6,693 nt of DNA from CAZTWC01 sp964617105 [NCBI: uncultured Myxococcia bacterium] (lineage in GTDB: Bacteria; CAZTWC01): contig CAZTWC010000214.1 in NCBI GenBank assembly GCA_964617105.1, forward strand, positions 1-6,693, read 5' to 3'. Shown one piece after another: positions 1-6,693 of this stretch; within the stretch, counting starts at the first letter, position 1; every line of letters starts with the position of its first letter. The position numbers and the translations under genes are program-made. The notes below the pieces were generated by a model, which saw nothing but the letters and a program-made list of their open reading frames with translations, was not told the DNA's origin and searched no databases.

Positions 1-461
1 AGATGCTATTTCTGGAATCTGAGGATCCGGACAAAGATATCAATCTCTATATCAACTCTCCAGGCGGGATTATTACTGCTGGTTTGGCCATCTATGATAC
101 CATGCAGTATGTAAAACCAGACATCTACACTATTTGCATCGGTCAAGCCGCCAGTATGGGCGCTATTCTGTTAGCCGGCGGCGCTAAGGGCAAGCGGACA
201 TCGCTGCCTAACTCACGAATTATGATCCACCAACCATTAGGGGGGGCTGGCGGCCAGGCCACTGATATAGATATTCAGGCCAAAGAGATTATGAGATTGA
301 AAAAGCATTTAAATCAACTTTTAGTGCATCATACCGGTCAATCAATAAAAAAAGTGGAAAAAGACACTGACCGGGACTTTTTTATGAGCCCTAAAGAAGC
401 ATTAAAATATGGTATAATTGACGAGGTTGTCCAGCAGAAAGATTTGGCTGAAAAAAAATAG
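1..461 (+). CDS. clpP: ATP-dependent Clp protease proteolytic subunit ClpP (5' partial)
   Basis: ClpP is the serine peptidase whose two stacked heptamers form the degradation chamber used by ClpX (and ClpA/ClpC where present) in the cytosol. The gene enters from before the window: bases 1-2 end a codon and the first full codon is at base 3. By alignment to E. coli ClpP about 60 N-terminal residues are missing, including any propeptide and the axial-loop region. Numbering from the first visible Met, the catalytic triad is Ser51 (in GQAASMGA), His76 (in MIHQPLGG) and Asp125 (in DRDFF). The spacings of 25 and 49 residues are exactly those of E. coli Ser97/His122/Asp171. The oxyanion-side SPGG is at 19-22, and the handle helix (about 85-110) keeps the QATDIDI motif. 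The frame ends at TAG 459-461, 39 nt before clpX, its partner. It looks like an intact, active ClpP1-type subunit. Identity is near certain. Confidence 0.98.
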   Translation, partial: MLFLESEDPDKDINLYINSPGGIITAGLAIYDTMQYVKPDIYTICIGQAASMGAILLAGGAKGKRTSLPNSRIMIHQPLGGAGGQATDIDIQAKEIMRLKKHLNQLLVHHTGQSIKKVEKDTDRDFFMSPKEALKYGIIDEVVQQKDLAEKK

Positions 462-500
462 CCGGACCAGGTTTGGACACACTATTAAAGGGAAAATAAT

Positions 501-1754
501 ATGGCCAGAAAGAAAGGCAGAGAGACAAAAAATTATTCCTGCTCTTTCTGTCAGAAAAATGCCCGGGAAGTCAAAAAATTAATCGCTGGAGCCGGAGTTT
601 ATATTTGTGATGAATGTATAAATCTTTGCACCGATATCTTGCAGGAAGATATTGACAAAGAGGGATACACCTCTGCCAGATTAAATATCCCCAGGCCTAA
701 TGCCATCAAATCCTTTTTAGACGATTACGTAATAGGGCAGCACCGGGCGAAAAAAATCCTCTCGGTTGCGGTACACAACCACTACAAGCGTATTCACTCC
801 CACTACATCAGTCGTGACGTTGAGATTCAAAAAAGCAACATTCTACTCATTGGCCCCACCGGTTGCGGAAAAACCCTGCTGGCCCAAACACTGGCCAGGA
901 TGTTAAACGTACCCTTTTGTATTGCCGATGCCACCAATCTCACCGAAGCCGGGTACGTTGGCGAAGATGTGGAAAATATTATCGTAAGTCTTATTAGTGC
1001 CGCTGACCATGATTTAGAAAGGGCCAGCAAAGGGATAATCTATATAGACGAAATCGATAAAATCTCCAGAAAATCGGATAACCCTTCCATAACCAGAGAT
1101 GTTTCCGGCGAGGGAGTTCAACAGGCTTTACTAAAAATGATCGAAGGGACTGTGGCCAGCGTTCCGCCTAAAGGTGGACGTAAACATCCGCAACAGGAAT
1201 TTACCCAGTTAGACACCACCAATATCCTCTTTATATGCGGGGGCGCCTTTAATGGTTTAGAAAAAATAATCGAGCAAAGAACCGATAAAAAAACCATCGG
1301 CTTCGGAGCCAAAATTGAAAAAAACGTAGAGATGAAAATCGGCGAAATTCTCCAGACTGTCCAGCCGGAAGACCTCTTAAAATATGGATTGATTCCGGAG
1401 TTGATTGGCCGATTACCAGTGTTAACCACCTTGAGTGAGTTGGAACAAGATGACCTGGTTCAAATTTTGACCACCCCTAAAAATGCGCTGATAAAACAAT
1501 ATCAACACCTTATGAATATGGATAACGTGGAGTTAATTTTTACCGATAACGCTCTGGGTGAAATCGCTGCCCAGTCCATAGAGAGAAAATCGGGAGCCCG
1601 GGGACTCAGGGCTATTATCGAAAAAATCATGCTAAATGTAATGTATGACGTTCCCTCAGAAAAAGGCATAAAAGAGGTGCTAATTGATAAAAAATCCATA
1701 ACCGGCCAGGAGATGCCAAAATTTACTTACTCTAAAAAGGCAAAAAGTGCCTGA
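501..1754 (+). CDS. clpX: ATP-dependent Clp protease ATP-binding subunit ClpX
   Basis: ClpX is the hexameric AAA+ unfoldase that recognises tagged substrates, unfolds them and threads them into ClpP. At 417 residues it has normal family length. The N-terminal C4 zinc-binding domain uses Cys14, Cys17, Cys36 and Cys39. The AAA+ core shows Walker A GPTGCGKT (118-125, Lys124), pore-1 loop GYVGED (151-156), Walker B with DEID (183-186, Glu184), the RKH pore loop (227-229), the ClpP-docking IGF loop (266-268), arginine finger Arg304 in IGRLP, and sensor-2 Arg367 in GARGLR. All functional elements are present, so I infer an active ClpXP. Walker A has Cys122 where many relatives have Ser; the position is not catalytic. 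The ATG at 501 follows a purine-rich AAAGGGA (487-493) at good distance, and the product starts just before the zinc finger as expected. It sits 39 nt after clpP and 81 nt before the chosen lon start, consistent with a shared transcript. Confidence 0.98.
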   Translation: MARKKGRETKNYSCSFCQKNAREVKKLIAGAGVYICDECINLCTDILQEDIDKEGYTSARLNIPRPNAIKSFLDDYVIGQHRAKKILSVAVHNHYKRIHSHYISRDVEIQKSNILLIGPTGCGKTLLAQTLARMLNVPFCIADATNLTEAGYVGEDVENIIVSLISAADHDLERASKGIIYIDEIDKISRKSDNPSITRDVSGEGVQQALLKMIEGTVASVPPKGGRKHPQQEFTQLDTTNILFICGGAFNGLEKIIEQRTDKKTIGFGAKIEKNVEMKIGEILQTVQPEDLLKYGLIPELIGRLPVLTTLSELEQDDLVQILTTPKNALIKQYQHLMNMDNVELIFTDNALGEIAAQSIERKSGARGLRAIIEKIMLNVMYDVPSEKGIKEVLIDKKSITGQEMPKFTYSKKAKSA

Positions 1755-1824
1755 TTATGAACGGCAACTAAATAACGGCTGCTGTGCTTAAAACAACTGA
1801 TTAGTTAAAAATTGACACCAAAAC

Positions 1825-1830
1825 AGGAGA
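1825..1830 (+). promoter_or_regulatory. Shine-Dalgarno that sets the lon start
   Basis: AGGAGA lies five bases before the ATG at 1836. The alternative in-frame TTG at 1812 has no comparable purine-rich site upstream, and this AGGAGA lies inside the longer reading. It is the main reason for starting Lon at 1836. Confidence 0.75.
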
Positions 1831-1835
1831 GACTG

Positions 1836-4241
1836 ATGTTTTTTAAGAATAACCCCAAAGACGCTCCACCACCATTGATGGGCAAAACCAAAGTGGTGCC
1901 CCTGTTAGCATTACGCGACATAATTGTCTTTCCCCACATGGTGGTTCCCCTTTTTGTAGGCAGAAACAAGTCAATACATGCCCTTGAAGAAGCCATGCAA
2001 AGCAGTAACAAGGAGATAATGCTCTCTGCACAACACCGGGCCAAAACCAACAAGCCGGGACCAGATGACATTTACGAGTACGGCACCTTAGGCACTATCA
2101 TTCAATTGCTCAAACTCCCGGACGGAACCTTGAAAGTTCTGGTGGAAGGGAGAAGCCGGGCAATAATCAAAAAATATCTCCCCCATCGTGAGTTTTTTGT
2201 GGTGGAAGTTGAAAAAGTAGAGGAAAAACTGCTGGACAACGTGGAATTAGAAGCATTGATACGAAGTGTTAAAACCACTTTTGAATCCTATATCAAGATA
2301 AACAAACGGATCCCTCAGGATATGGTTCATAATATTCTGGCTATTAATCATCCTGGTAAATTGGCGGATACCATAACCGCTCACCTAACCCTGAAAATTA
2401 AAGAAAAACAAAATGTACTGCAAATAGAGGATATCCAAAAAAGATTGGAAAAACTCTACTCTTTGCTTCAGGCAGAAATCGAAATAATCCAGGTGGAGAA
2501 AAAAATCCGCACCCGGGTTAAGAAACAGATGGAAAAAACTCAAAAAGAGTACTATCTCAACGAGCAAATTCAGGCCATTCAAAAAGAGTTGGGAGAAAAA
2601 GATGAATTCAGAAACGAAATAGTCGAGTTGGAGGAGGAGTTAAAGAAAAAGAAAATGAGCGCTGAAGCCAAGGAAAAGGCGAAAAAGGAGATTAAAAAAC
2701 TAAAAATGATGTCTCCCATGAGCGCTGAAGCCACAGTAGTTCGTAACTATATTGACTGGATTCTATCACTGCCCTGGTTTGAACTTACCGATGATAAACT
2801 GGACATTGTGGAAGCTGAAAAAATCCTGGATGAGGATCATTACGGGCTCGAGACCGTAAAGGAGAGAATTCTGGAATATCTGGCGGTCCAGGGACTCGCC
2901 AAACACCTAAAAGGACCGATATTGTGCTTTGTGGGCCCTCCGGGAGTTGGTAAAACCTCTTTGGCCCGCTCCATCGCCAGGGCCACCGGCAAAAATTTTG
3001 TCCGCCTCTCCCTGGGTGGCGTGCGTGACGAAGCAGAAATCAGAGGGCACCGGCGTACCTATATTGGTGCTATGCCTGGTAAAATTATCCAATCCCTGAA
3101 AAAGGTCAAGTCCAGCAATCCGGTTTTTCTGTTGGACGAAATTGATAAAATGAGTACCGATTTTAGGGGCGACCCATCAGCCGCTCTGATGGAAGTGCTA
3201 GATCCTGAACAGAATAAAGAGTTCAGTGATCACTATATGGATATGGACTATGATCTAAGCAAAATCATGTTCCTCTGTACTGCCAATACCCTCCACGGAA
3301 TACCTGTACCCCTGCAGGATCGTATGGAGATAATAAGACTGGCCGGGTACACCGACTATGAAAAAACCCATATAGCCACCAAATTTTTAGTCAAAAAACA
3401 GTTGATAGAAAATGGGCTAGATGAGATTCGTATAGATTTTTCCATCGGGGCTTTGAAAAAAATTATCCGGCGTTACACCAGAGAGGCCGGAGTTAGAAAC
3501 CTTGAAAGGCAGATATCCTCAATTTTTCGTAAAATTGCTCGCCTGGTTCTTAAACATGGTAAAGATAAATCTTATCGGGTTACGGAAAAAACTATCCCCA
3601 AGTTCCTTGGGGTTTATAAGTTCCGCGATGCCAAAATTGAACAAAAAAGCGATATTGGTATAGCCAACGGACTGGCCTGGACCGAGGTTGGAGGTGAACT
3701 ACTGGCTACCGAAGTTACTCTTATGCCGGGCAAAGGCATTTTTACGGTTACCGGGAAACTTGGTGAGGTGATGAAAGAGTCGGCCCAGGCGGCCATGAGT
3801 TATGTACGCAGCAGAACCAAGGCCATTGATGTTGACAAAGATTTTTACCAAAAAACCGATGTCCATATTCATGTTCCCGAAGGAGCTATCCCCAAAGATG
3901 GTCCCTCCGCTGGCATCACCATGGCAACCTCTATTGTTTCTGCCCTGACCAAAATACCGGTAAAATATGACGTGGCCATGACCGGTGAGATCACTTTGAG
4001 AGGAAGAATATTACCTATCGGCGGTTTGAAAGAAAAAGTGCTGGCCGCTCATCGCTGTGGTATTAAAACCATTATTATTCCCTATGAAAACAAAAAAGAT
4101 TTAGAAGAGATCCCCAACAGTGTGGCCAAAGATTTAACCATAAAACCGGTGGATTGTATGGACGAGGTTTTACAGATTGCCCTGGATATGAATAAGGCAA
4201 AAGATAATAAAATCTCTTTTATTGACCAAAAAAGTTCCTAA
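1836..4241 (+). CDS. lon: ATP-dependent endopeptidase Lon (LonA type)
   Basis: Lon is a cytosolic hexameric AAA+ protease that degrades misfolded and short-lived regulatory proteins. From the ATG at 1836 it has 801 residues, typical of bacterial LonA. Domains in order: N-terminal substrate-binding domain (about 20-215, with the [10 protein letters not shown] signature), a charged coiled-coil (about 225-295, with [16 protein letters not shown]), AAA+ module with Walker A GPPGVGKT (367-374) and Walker B ending in LDEID (433-437), sensor-2 region GVRNLER (552-558), then the protease domain (about 605-780). The catalytic dyad is Ser691 in KDGPSAG and Lys734 in GGLKEK, 43 residues apart as in E. 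coli Ser679/Lys722. The absence of a transmembrane insertion in the AAA+ module excludes LonB. An in-frame TTG at 1812 would add eight residues but lacks a ribosome site. The gene follows clpX after 81 nt with no heat-shock-type promoter or CIRCE element that I can recognise. ruvX follows after 7 nt. Confidence 0.97.
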   Translation: MFFKNNPKDAPPPLMGKTKVVPLLALRDIIVFPHMVVPLFVGRNKSIHALEEAMQSSNKEIMLSAQHRAKTNKPGPDDIYEYGTLGTIIQLLKLPDGTLKVLVEGRSRAIIKKYLPHREFFVVEVEKVEEKLLDNVELEALIRSVKTTFESYIKINKRIPQDMVHNILAINHPGKLADTITAHLTLKIKEKQNVLQIEDIQKRLEKLYSLLQAEIEIIQVEKKIRTRVKKQMEKTQKEYYLNEQIQAIQKELGEKDEFRNEIVELEEELKKKKMSAEAKEKAKKEIKKLKMMSPMSAEATVVRNYIDWILSLPWFELTDDKLDIVEAEKILDEDHYGLETVKERILEYLAVQGLAKHLKGPILCFVGPPGVGKTSLARSIARATGKNFVRLSLGGVRDEAEIRGHRRTYIGAMPGKIIQSLKKVKSSNPVFLLDEIDKMSTDFRGDPSAALMEVLDPEQNKEFSDHYMDMDYDLSKIMFLCTANTLHGIPVPLQDRMEIIRLAGYTDYEKTHIATKFLVKKQLIENGLDEIRIDFSIGALKKIIRRYTREAGVRNLERQISSIFRKIARLVLKHGKDKSYRVTEKTIPKFLGVYKFRDAKIEQKSDIGIANGLAWTEVGGELLATEVTLMPGKGIFTVTGKLGEVMKESAQAAMSYVRSRTKAIDVDKDFYQKTDVHIHVPEGAIPKDGPSAGITMATSIVSALTKIPVKYDVAMTGEITLRGRILPIGGLKEKVLAAHRCGIKTIIIPYENKKDLEEIPNSVAKDLTIKPVDCMDEVLQIALDMNKAKDNKISFIDQKSS

Positions 4242-4248
4242 GAATTGA

Positions 4249-4671
4249 TTGCAGACTAAATATATACGAATATTGGCCTTAGACCCTGGTGAAAAAAGAA
4301 TTGGGGTAGCCATTAGTGACCCCCTGGGTATTACCGCCCAGGGATTACCTACCTTACCTGCCCAGCCGCAGGAAAACTTTATTGCCTCCCTACAAAAATT
4401 GGTAAATAATTACGAGGTAAAAAAAATCGTTCTGGGTTTGCCCTTAAATATGGACGGCAGTTATGGTCCAAAAGCTCAAGCATCAATCCTTCTACAAAAA
4501 ATACTCGAACAACAATTACAAATAGAGGTAGTACTGTGGGACGAACGCCTCACCACCTGCCAGGCCGAAAGAATTCTTTTGGAAGCCGATATGAGCCGGA
4601 AAAAGAGGAGAAAAAAAATAGACCAGATTGCTGCTGTTTTGATTCTGCAATCGTATTTAGGCTCCCTTTAA
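4249..4671 (+). CDS. ruvX: RuvX/YqgF family RNase H-fold nuclease (putative Holliday junction resolvase / pre-16S rRNA nuclease)
   Basis: This 140-residue protein belongs to the YqgF family, an RNase H-fold nuclease linked in E. coli to maturation of the 5' end of 16S rRNA and in other work to Holliday-junction resolution. The fold markers are ALDPGEKRIGVAISD (10-24) with the first acidic residue Asp12, the VLGLPLNMDGS strand-loop (61-71), WDERLTT (97-103) with Asp98/Glu99, and the C-terminal IDQIAAVLIL helix with Asp125. The set of acidic metal ligands is therefore complete. The start is TTG at 4249: TGA at 4246-4248 closes the frame directly upstream, and the next possible start, TTG at 4273, falls inside the first beta strand. 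No strong Shine-Dalgarno is visible, and the start is 7 nt after the lon stop, so translation is probably coupled to lon. It ends 6 nt before mltG. Which of the two proposed substrates matters here cannot be told from sequence. Confidence 0.93.
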   Translation: MQTKYIRILALDPGEKRIGVAISDPLGITAQGLPTLPAQPQENFIASLQKLVNNYEVKKIVLGLPLNMDGSYGPKAQASILLQKILEQQLQIEVVLWDERLTTCQAERILLEADMSRKKRRKKIDQIAAVLILQSYLGSL

Positions 4672-4677
4672 ACATAA

Positions 4678-5748
4678 ATGAAGAAACTAATCATTATACT
4701 ATCAATTTCCCTTGTTATTTTGATTGGCATTATGACTTTCATAGGCTTTCTTTATGTTCAAGATATTATACACCAACCGCTGCAGTCTGTTGAAACAACC
4801 ACTGACCCTTTAACAAAAATAAAAATAAAAATTGCCCGTGGAGCCACTCCCAGAGAAGTGTTTCAACTTCTATATCAACAAAAATTGATTAAAAATCCTC
4901 AATATGCCTATTATACTTGGCGCTACCAATTAAAAAAAGAGATCAAAGCTGGTGAATACAGTCTGTCTCCTTTCATGTCCCTGAAAAAAATAGTGGATAT
5001 CCTTAGTAGCGGCAAAGTGGTATCTTATCAGTTTACCATTCCAGAAGGGTATAATCTGTTTGAAATTGCCGATGTGATTTCCGGTTTGCCCATTAATGAC
5101 CGGGATAAATTCTTATCTCTGGCCAGGAATAAAGAGTTATTGGCCGATTTTAAAATCCCGGCTGAATCCTTAGAAGGTTACTGCTTTCCCGATACCTATA
5201 CCTATGTTCGCGGCCAAAATTTGCTCAGCCTGGTAGAAAAAATGGTGAACAGGTTCTGGCAGGTTTTTAATAATCATTTGCTGAAGAGAGCGAAAAAACA
5301 AAATTTTAGTGTGCACCAGACGGTTACTTTAGCCTCTTTGATAGAAAAAGAGACCGGACAGGCCCAGGAACGCAAAACTATCTCCGGAGTATTTCATAAT
5401 CGAATGAATCGCAATATGAAATTACAGACCGACCCTTCAGTAATATATAGTATATTGCTAACCAGGGGAAGTTTTAACGGCAATTTGCGACGACGGGATC
5501 TAAAAAAAGATCATCCTTACAATACTTATACTCGTAAAGGATTACCTCCCGGACCAATAGGTAATCCGGGCAAGGCTGCTTTGGAAGCAGCCCTATGGCC
5601 GGAAAAGACCAAAAATCTCTTTTTTGTATCAAAAAACGATGGTTCCCATATCTTCTGCCCCACTTTAAAATGCCATAACCAGGCGGTTTATAAGTGGCAG
5701 ATCAAATATTTTCGTCAAAAAAGGCGCCAAAAGAGAAAATCAAAATGA
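4678..5748 (+). CDS. mltG: Endolytic murein transglycosylase MltG (YceG-like)
   Basis: MltG cuts nascent peptidoglycan glycan strands at the outer face of the inner membrane and is thought to end glycan polymerisation. The 356-residue protein starts with a short basic MKK and one hydrophobic segment (about 4-27), an uncleaved membrane anchor, followed by a LysM-like module (about 45-115, with ARGATPREVFQLL and AGEYSLSP). The YceG catalytic domain holds the general acid Glu223 in LIEKET, the LQTDPSVIY motif (249-257) and the HPYNTY...GLPPGPIGNPG motif (279-298). Two family positions are cysteine: Cys169 in GYCFPDTY, and Cys327/Cys332 in FCPTLKCHN; these are its only cysteines. The C-terminus (346-356) is strongly basic. 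It begins 6 nt after ruvX without a clear Shine-Dalgarno, which suggests coupling, and its stop overlaps the next start as ATGA. All catalytic features are present, so it is probably active. Confidence 0.95.
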   Translation: MKKLIIILSISLVILIGIMTFIGFLYVQDIIHQPLQSVETTTDPLTKIKIKIARGATPREVFQLLYQQKLIKNPQYAYYTWRYQLKKEIKAGEYSLSPFMSLKKIVDILSSGKVVSYQFTIPEGYNLFEIADVISGLPINDRDKFLSLARNKELLADFKIPAESLEGYCFPDTYTYVRGQNLLSLVEKMVNRFWQVFNNHLLKRAKKQNFSVHQTVTLASLIEKETGQAQERKTISGVFHNRMNRNMKLQTDPSVIYSILLTRGSFNGNLRRRDLKKDHPYNTYTRKGLPPGPIGNPGKAALEAALWPEKTKNLFFVSKNDGSHIFCPTLKCHNQAVYKWQIKYFRQKRRQKRKSK

Positions 5749-6693
5749 AAATTGCTACCCTAATATCTGTTCTGCTATTCTTACTCTCTTCTGCAGCCAA
5801 CTCCTTTGCCAAAAATGAGGCTGAACCTACTGCCCCCTCCTTCTCCCCTTCACCTTATGGAGGCAGTGGACTTATACATCTAAGTAAAGCAGAAACATCT
5901 CCGAATAATAAATACTTTTTAACCTTGCAATTTAATTACTTTTCTCAGGACTCATTTATCAGTTCTGGTATTCAGCGTCGATTTAAACAAACTCTCTCTT
6001 TAACCACCAGCCCCTTTAAACATCTCCAAACCTGGTTTAACTTAGCCGGTATGTCCTCTACCAACTCCAAAGCCCTGGAAAAAGGCAGTGCCGCTTTTAT
6101 CCAAAATATAGGCGACCTGGATATGGGACTTAAGTATGCTCATCCCTTGAGAGATACGGTCACTATCGGATTTGATGCCGGAATACAACTGTTTTCTGGT
6201 ATAAACTCCCTTTTTTTCGACCTATCCTCCACCTCCTTTCTGCTTAATATGTTGACCAGGTGGGAGATGCAACAACTGGTTAACCAGCCTATTACCACTC
6301 ACTTTATGGCTGGATTTCATTTTGATAACCGTAAATGTCTGACCAATAAAAATTTAAATCCCATAGACCAGTTTGCCTTTAACCGCTGGTTATATCACCA
6401 GTTTAATTTTGCCCTGGGGGCTGAATACTTTTTTCCCGATTTTACCCCTTTTGCCGAATATTCCCTGGTATTTCCTTACTCTATCCCAGATAGGAGGTTC
6501 AGAAACGCTAACTTATCTTCCGAAGATTCCAATTTTTTCTCCCGCACCATCCACCGGCTGGCCCTGGGAGTCAAATCCAAACCCCGGAAAAATTTTATCT
6601 TCGGCCTGGGTGTTATAGCCGCTCATGCTGCCGACCAAATCGAGGGGATACCACTTCATCCCCGTTTTAGTGTTGATTTTTCTATAAGTTATC
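5745..6693 (+). CDS. Predicted exported, outer-membrane beta-barrel-like protein of unknown function (3' partial)
   Basis: The frame from ATG 5745 is open to the window edge: 316 full codons and no stop, so the C-terminus is missing. I do not recognise the family. Residues 1-22 form a clear signal peptide: Lys2, a hydrophobic core rich in Leu, Val and Ile, then SFA before Lys23, so signal peptidase I is likely to cut after Ala22. The mature part is rich in Ser, Thr, Phe, Asn and aromatic residues. It has many short alternating segments separated by polar turns, for example about 126-133, 138-150, 184-194, 216-230, 233-245, 269-276, 283-293 and 307-316. This looks like the strands of an outer-membrane barrel. 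The start overlaps the mltG stop (ATGA), has only a weak AAGAG-type ribosome site, and no nearby in-frame alternative, so coupling to mltG is likely. Coding sequence here is pyrimidine-rich, unlike the purine-rich upstream genes. A soluble periplasmic beta protein is the main alternative. Confidence 0.8.
   Translation, partial: MKIATLISVLLFLLSSAANSFAKNEAEPTAPSFSPSPYGGSGLIHLSKAETSPNNKYFLTLQFNYFSQDSFISSGIQRRFKQTLSLTTSPFKHLQTWFNLAGMSSTNSKALEKGSAAFIQNIGDLDMGLKYAHPLRDTVTIGFDAGIQLFSGINSLFFDLSSTSFLLNMLTRWEMQQLVNQPITTHFMAGFHFDNRKCLTNKNLNPIDQFAFNRWLYHQFNFALGAEYFFPDFTPFAEYSLVFPYSIPDRRFRNANLSSEDSNFFSRTIHRLALGVKSKPRKNFIFGLGVIAAHAADQIEGIPLHPRFSVDFSISY

Noticed and set aside
634-652. Inverted repeat ATATCTT / AAGATAT in clpX
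   Set aside because: AT-rich 7-bp stem, within chance expectation and too weak to suggest a function.
1118-1429. 103-codon open frame on the - strand inside clpX
   Set aside because: It lies antisense to conserved ClpX motifs (pore-2, RKH and IGF loops) and its translation resembles nothing; it is a shadow of the real gene. The other - strand frames within clpX, lon and mltG are rejected for the same reason.
1760-1779. AACGGC repeated twice 14 bp apart between clpX and lon
   Set aside because: Six-base repeats at this spacing are common by chance, and no third copy or known binding pattern is present.
1812-1817. TTGACA as a -35 box for a lon promoter
   Set aside because: A -10 box 17 bp downstream would fall at the start codon, and nothing TATAAT-like is there; no leader would remain.
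1812-1835. In-frame TTG at 1812 as the lon start, giving eight extra residues
   Set aside because: No ribosome site precedes it, while the ATG at 1836 has AGGAGA at ideal spacing; the extra residues match no Lon feature that I know.
3596-3616. Hairpin followed by TTT as a rho-independent terminator
   Set aside because: It sits within lon between two essential domains and the T-run is only three bases.
4322-4343. Inverted repeat CCCTGGG / CCCAGGG early in ruvX
   Set aside because: A 7-bp stem with an 8-nt loop is expected several times by chance at this length, and it encodes conserved residues.
4536-4793. 85-codon + strand frame bridging ruvX and mltG
   Set aside because: It overlaps the catalytic end of ruvX and the membrane anchor of mltG in another frame, and has no ribosome site or recognisable product.
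5442-5456. Palindrome AATATATAGTATATT in mltG as an operator or promoter -10
   Set aside because: It encodes the conserved SVIY motif, is pure A/T apart from one G, and no gene starts nearby.
6373-6618. 81-codon + strand frame near the window end
   Set aside because: It is an alternate-frame shadow inside the long open frame from 5745, which has the signal peptide and coupled start.

Overview
The window is a single co-directional cluster on the + strand, with every base from 1 to 6693 in or between tightly spaced genes. It reads, in order: clpP (5' end cut off by the window), clpX, lon, ruvX (yqgF), mltG (yceG) and the start of a predicted exported, barrel-like protein whose 3' end lies beyond the window. 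I see no tRNA, rRNA, CRISPR array, mobile element, attachment site or convincing rho-independent terminator, and no credible gene on the - strand.

The host is a bacterium, probably with an outer membrane. The last gene has a signal peptide followed by short alternating strands as in an outer-membrane barrel, and mltG encodes an inner-membrane-anchored murein transglycosylase. The clpP-clpX-lon order and the style of the Lon N-domain and linker recall Desulfobacterota (former delta-proteobacteria) and related deep diderm lineages. That placement is from memory of the families and is only tentative. Base composition looks moderately AT-rich, with many A-runs in Lys-rich stretches.

Region by region: 1-461 carries the Ser-His-Asp ClpP peptidase; 501-1754 its AAA+ unfoldase ClpX, with zinc finger, pore loops and IGF docking loop; 1836-4241 the Lon protease, whose better start is an ATG with a good Shine-Dalgarno rather than an upstream TTG. 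These three form the cytosolic protein quality-control block. Next, only 7 nt after lon, is ruvX (4249-4671, TTG start), then 6 nt later mltG (4678-5748). The last gene overlaps mltG by the four bases ATGA (5745-5748) and runs off the window.

The small gaps (39, 81, 7 and 6 nt) and the overlap suggest one transcription unit with translational coupling in its second half. The biological link would be protein turnover followed by RNA/DNA processing (RuvX) and cell-envelope functions (MltG and the exported protein). The first five genes are well-known housekeeping families. I did not find a clearly new system; the least explained item is the truncated exported protein at the 3' end, and the most concrete oddities are the cysteine pattern and basic tail of MltG.
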